A model generated the notes under the pieces. The model was not told where the DNA came from and made no database searches. It saw only the letters and a list, made by a program, of their open reading frames with translations. A stretch of DNA of 64,000 nucleotides, from positions 1 through 64,000 of the forward strand of contig CALMUT010000372.1 of NCBI GenBank assembly GCA_937872925.1, written 5' to 3'. The translations under genes were made by a program, and so were the position numbers. Within the stretch, counting starts at the first letter, position 1. Each line of letters starts with the position of its first letter. Origin of the DNA: an uncultured Myxococcales bacterium. Its GTDB lineage: Bacteria; Myxococcota_A; Polyangia; Polyangiales; Polyangiaceae. Of this stretch, positions 60,923 to 64,000 are shown one piece after another.

Positions 60923-63900
60923 GATGTCGCGGCACTCGCGCGACGTCGTCGCATGAACAACGCCAGAACTCCGAGCACGAGCCATCCCGTCGTGCGCGCC
61001 GGCGGGCCACGAAGTTGACACCCGCCGCCGTCTGTTGCGACAGCCGCGCCCCGCGCCACGGGTTCTTCTGCGCCTGAAGCCAGGGGGTCCTCGCAGCCCG
61101 CGCCAGTCTCTCCAGCTGCAACACTCCCAGCCTGGTCCACACATTGATCTGCAGCGTTCTCCACGCCGTCCCCATCGACGTCGTCATCGCACGCGTCCCC
61201 CACGCCGTCCTCGTCCGTATCCAACTGAGCCGGGTCCGCAACGTCAGGACACAGGTCCTCATTGTCCGGGGTGCCGTCGCCGTCTGTGTCTGAGGCCGCA
61301 GGCACTGGAGGCAGATCTGAATCGCAGGCGTCCCCTCGACCGTCCTGGTCCCAGTCAGACTGGTCGGGATTTGCGTGTTTCGGACAGTTGTCATCTTCGT
61401 CGACAAAGCCGTCTCCGTCGTCGTCCTGTTCGCACGCGTCGCCGCGCCCATCGTGGTCCGAGTCCAGCTGGGTCGCGTTCTTCTTCTTCGGACAATTGTC
61501 GACATCGTCTTTGATCCCGTCGCCGTCGTCATCTCCGTCGCAGGCGTCGCCTTTTGCGTCCTTGTCCGTGTCGTTCTGGCCAGCGTTCTTGTGCTTGGGG
61601 CAGTTGTCCTGTTGGTCTTTGACTCCATCATTGTCGTCATCACCATCACAAGCGTCGCCCTTGCCGTCTTTGTCCGTGTCGTTTTGGCCCGCGTTCTTCT
61701 GCTTAGGGCAGTTGTCTTTGTTGTCTTTCACTCCATCGCCGTCATCGTCTCCGTCGCAGGCGTCGCCTTTTCCGTCTTTGTCCGTGTCGTTTTGGCTGGC
61801 GTTTTTTACGCTCGGGCAGTTGTCCTTCTTGTCGTTGACTCCGTCGTTGTCCTTGTCCTTGTCGTTACACGGCCCGGTGCCGTTGTCGCTGCCCCACCAC
61901 TCCCAATGCCACGCCTCGCTGGGCACCGTGCGCTTGAAACCGAACTTGCCTGCGTTGCCATTGAGCCAGCTGTAGACGCCGCCGGATGAGGTGTTCAAGT
62001 CCAACGCGTGACCGCTCTGGTGGTTGCTGTAGCCGGGCTTCGCCGCCAAGTTGCAGCTGTTGCAACTGCAGTTCACATAGCAGCTGTACAAATACTGTTG
62101 CTCCGACATGCTGCGAAAACCGCTGACGATGCGCAGCTGCACCCCGCTCTTCTGCGCAGCAGCCGCCATCTTCATGTAGGCGTTCGCTGTCTTCCACTCC
62201 ACCTTCTTGCCGTCCACGGTCACGAGTTGGATCGAAAACGCGCTCCCGCTCTTGTAGCCAGTGGCACTACTCATCTGACAGGAAAGGCTCGAGAGTTCTT
62301 CGCGGAGCGCACCCACGTCTTCTGGCTCGTGCTCCGGCTCCGAGGTGTGTTCGTCCCACTGTGGAAGCGCACAGCTGGACAGCAGAAGGAGCGAAAGCAT
62401 GCACCCCAACCGCGAGCCCCTGCCGCGCAGGAGTCGCTGCGCGAAAACACTGCGTGCAACGGACAGACGAGTCCACGACCTTCGGCGTGCCAGAATCCCA
62501 ACGCCGAGCAAACACCACAGCGCCAGAGCGTGGCCCCCACGCTGGGGCGCCGGCCCCATGCTGCAACCCGGCTCCGCACCCCTCGAATCGCCGCGGGTGA
62601 CGGGCGCCATGGCATCGCCACATCCGTTCGCGCCGGTGCCGGGTTCGAAGGTGCATGCGTCGTTTGCATTCTCAACGCCGTCGCCGTCTATATCGCCGTC
62701 ACAAGCGTCGCCCAAACCGTCTTGATCCGTGTCGGTCTGATCAGGATCGCTGATACCCACGCACACGTCGTCCTCATCCGCCACGCCGTCGTCGTCGGTA
62801 TCTGCGGCGAGCTGACAGGCATCGCCCACGGCGTCTTTGTCCGTGTCTAGCTGGTCGGAGTTTGCGACATCCGGGCAGTTGTCGGAGGCGTTGGCCACGC
62901 CGTCGCCGTCTCTGTCGGAGTCACAGGCGTCGCCTTCGCCGTCTTCGTCGGCGTCCGCCTGATCAACGTTTTCAATCTTGGGACAGTTGTCCTCGGCGTC
63001 CACGAATCCATCGCCGTCGTTGTCATCAGCGCAAGCGTCACCCCTGCCGTCTTTGTCGGTATCGGTCTGAGCGGCGTTCTTCGTTTTGGGACAATTGTCT
63101 TGTTCGTCTTTGACGCCGTCTCCGTCATCGTCCACGTCGCAGGCGTCTCCTTTGCCGTCTTTGTCCGTGTCGTTCTGGCCTGCGTTCTTGTGCTTGGGGC
63201 AGTTGTCTTTTTCGTCTTTGACACCGTCACCGTCGTCGTCTCCGTCACAAGCGTCGCCCTTGCCGTCTTTGTCGGTGTCGTTCTGAGCTGCGTTCTTGTC
63301 TTTGGGGCAGTTGTCTTTCTCGTCTTTGACACCGTCGTCGTCGTCATCCCCGTCGCACGCGTCGCCCTTGCCGTCCTTGTCGGTGTCGTTCTGCCCAGAG
63401 TTTTTGACGGTCTTGCAGTTGTCCTGGGAGTCCGGCACTCCGTCCTTATCCGTATCGTCCTTTGAAACGCAGGAGCCGTTTGCTTGGCGCACGCCAATGT
63501 CAGATCCGTAATAGAAACGTAAGATCTGCCCACTGCTAAAGCTCTTGTTCTTCTCCAGACAACGCGCGCCCCACTGGCTCATGCAGCCGCGATTCTGTCC
63601 GAACCCGGGCGGACCAATGTACCCCAGCGACGTCTGCTGTACGCTCTTGCCGCTCTTGCCAGCGTTGTAGGTGACGTACTTCTCCATGGCGTGGCCAGGG
63701 TTGCCCTTGCACGCAGAGCCGCCTGTATTGGGGTCGCCGCTAACGTAGAACCCGTACGTCAACGTGCCATTGTACGCGAGGTACTGTCCCGCAGTGTTCT
63801 TGACGGCCTGCTTCGCACGCTCGCTTGGCTTCGCTCCGCAGCCGTAGACCTGACAGCCTTGGCTGTCACAAATGCTGCCCTTCGTTGCCAACGCGTAGTA

Positions 63901-63999
63901 GGCGACGGAGCGTGCAGCGATAGCTTGAGCCTCCAGCGCCTGCAAGTCAGCGCCACCGTTTTCGCAGGTGATGACGTGCGGCAAGTAGTCGTCCTCCAT
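60919..63999 (-). CDS. Two-module cell-wall hydrolase ORF: SpoIID-TSP3-MYXO-CTERM and VanY-TSP3-MYXO-CTERM (5' end beyond window)
   Basis: 1026 codons visible; the coding start lies past the window edge. Module 1: SpoIID/LytB-like domain (ALEAQAIAARSVAYYA; CMSQWGARCLE), eight or so calcium-binding TSP3 repeats (DTDKDGKGDACDGD), then a MYXO-CTERM-like tail (GCSMGP, hydrophobic run, ARRRS). Module 2 continues in frame: a lipoprotein signal (MLSLLLLSSCALP; ATG 62400), a VanY-type D-Ala-D-Ala carboxypeptidase (IVSGFRSMSEQQYLY, SNHQSGHALDL, EAWHWEWWG with zinc His/Asp), more TSP3 repeats and a second MYXO-CTERM (GGCQLRGP ... FMRRRR). Either a tandem polyprotein or two genes whose intervening stop was lost; the second may start near 62400-62430. 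Confidence 0.85.
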   Translation of the reverse strand: MEDDYLPHVITCENGGADLQALEAQAIAARSVAYYALATKGSICDSQGCQVYGCGAKPSERAKQAVKNTAGQYLAYNGTLTYGFYVSGDPNTGGSACKGNPGHAMEKYVTYNAGKSGKSVQQTSLGYIGPPGFGQNRGCMSQWGARCLEKNKSFSSGQILRFYYGSDIGVRQANGSCVSKDDTDKDGVPDSQDNCKTVKNSGQNDTDKDGKGDACDGDDDDDGVKDEKDNCPKDKNAAQNDTDKDGKGDACDGDDDGDGVKDEKDNCPKHKNAGQNDTDKDGKGDACDVDDDGDGVKDEQDNCPKTKNAAQTDTDKDGRGDACADDNDGDGFVDAEDNCPKIENVDQADADEDGEGDACDSDRDGDGVANASDNCPDVANSDQLDTDKDAVGDACQLAADTDDDGVADEDDVCVGISDPDQTDTDQDGLGDACDGDIDGDGVENANDACTFEPGTGANGCGDAMAPVTRGDSRGAEPGCSMGPAPQRGGHALALWCLLGVGILARRRSWTRLSVARSVFAQRLLRGRGSRLGCMLSLLLLSSCALPQWDEHTSEPEHEPEDVGALREELSSLSCQMSSATGYKSGSAFSIQLVTVDGKKVEWKTANAYMKMAAAAQKSGVQLRIVSGFRSMSEQQYLYSCYVNCSCNSCNLAAKPGYSNHQSGHALDLNTSSGGVYSWLNGNAGKFGFKRTVPSEAWHWEWWGSDNGTGPCNDKDKDNDGVNDKKDNCPSVKNASQNDTDKDGKGDACDGDDDGDGVKDNKDNCPKQKNAGQNDTDKDGKGDACDGDDDNDGVKDQQDNCPKHKNAGQNDTDKDAKGDACDGDDDGDGIKDDVDNCPKKKNATQLDSDHDGRGDACEQDDDGDGFVDEDDNCPKHANPDQSDWDQDGRGDACDSDLPPVPAASDTDGDGTPDNEDLCPDVADPAQLDTDEDGVGDACDDDVDGDGVENAADQCVDQAGSVAAGETGAGCEDPLASGAEEPVARGAAVATDGGGCQLRGPPARTTGWLVLGVLALFMRRRRASAATS

Positions 64000-64000
64000 G

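Overview
The window reads as chromosome of a high-GC myxobacterium, most likely Polyangiales (Polyangiaceae-like). The reasons are: many exported lipoproteins with long Gly/Ala/Ser 'GGSAGTAG'-type linkers; three MYXO-CTERM-like sorting tails; an AgmX/PglI C-terminal-domain protein; a PEGA-like/Ser-Thr kinase pair; an FHA-sigma54 activator; and a PhaR regulator. No rRNA, tRNA, CRISPR array or insertion sequence was recognised.

Layout. 0-6 kb: a truncated Cys-rich lipoprotein, an outer-membrane-barrel gene interrupted by an in-frame TGA, then a radical SAM/SPASM enzyme overlapping the first of five tandem paralogous small proteins. Each paralog has a Cys-rich leader, a lipoprotein/Tat-like signal, a Gly-rich linker and two YGxPP-type motifs. 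6-14.6 kb: a broken HNH endonuclease gene, a lipoprotein, an acetyl-CoA hydrolase/GNAT fusion, proline iminopeptidase, an SseB-like protein, a PlsC-type acyltransferase, a PilZ protein and an unusual metalloprotease. 14.6-22.4 kb: three degenerate complex I membrane-subunit homologues (NuoM-, NuoL- and NuoH-like), two of them carrying added exported N-terminal domains and one a soluble insertion, plus a beta-helix lipoprotein. 22.4-30 kb: ABC ATPase, SMI1/KNR4 protein, PhaR, ECF sigma/anti-sigma pair, divergent ggt and gshB. 30-39.4 kb: a hybrid histidine kinase with eroded ATP-binding motifs, lipoproteins, an AgmX-like protein and uncharacterised membrane proteins.

39.4-42.4 kb holds five co-directional genes whose order, sizes and folds match lcrG-lcrV-lcrH-yopB-yopD, the tip/chaperone/translocator operon of type III secretion; no apparatus genes are in the window. 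42.4-49 kb: a DUF1801 protein with a histone-H1-like tail, an M28 peptidase, a second gamma-glutamyltransferase and, 19 bp behind it, a DCC-family thiol oxidoreductase in which both Cys codons of CxxC are TGA (candidate UxxU selenoprotein). 49-64 kb: a sulfatase-like hydrolase, amidohydrolase, intradiol dioxygenase, an acyl-CoA dehydrogenase pair divergent from an FHA-sigma54 activator, a Ser/Thr kinase frameshifted at a run of nine G, and an ORF cut by the window edge that joins two MYXO-CTERM cell-wall hydrolase modules (SpoIID-TSP3 and VanY-TSP3).

The candidates most worth following as undescribed biology are the radical SAM plus five-precursor cassette, the UxxU DCC protein, the isolated translocator operon and the degenerate complex-I-derived set.
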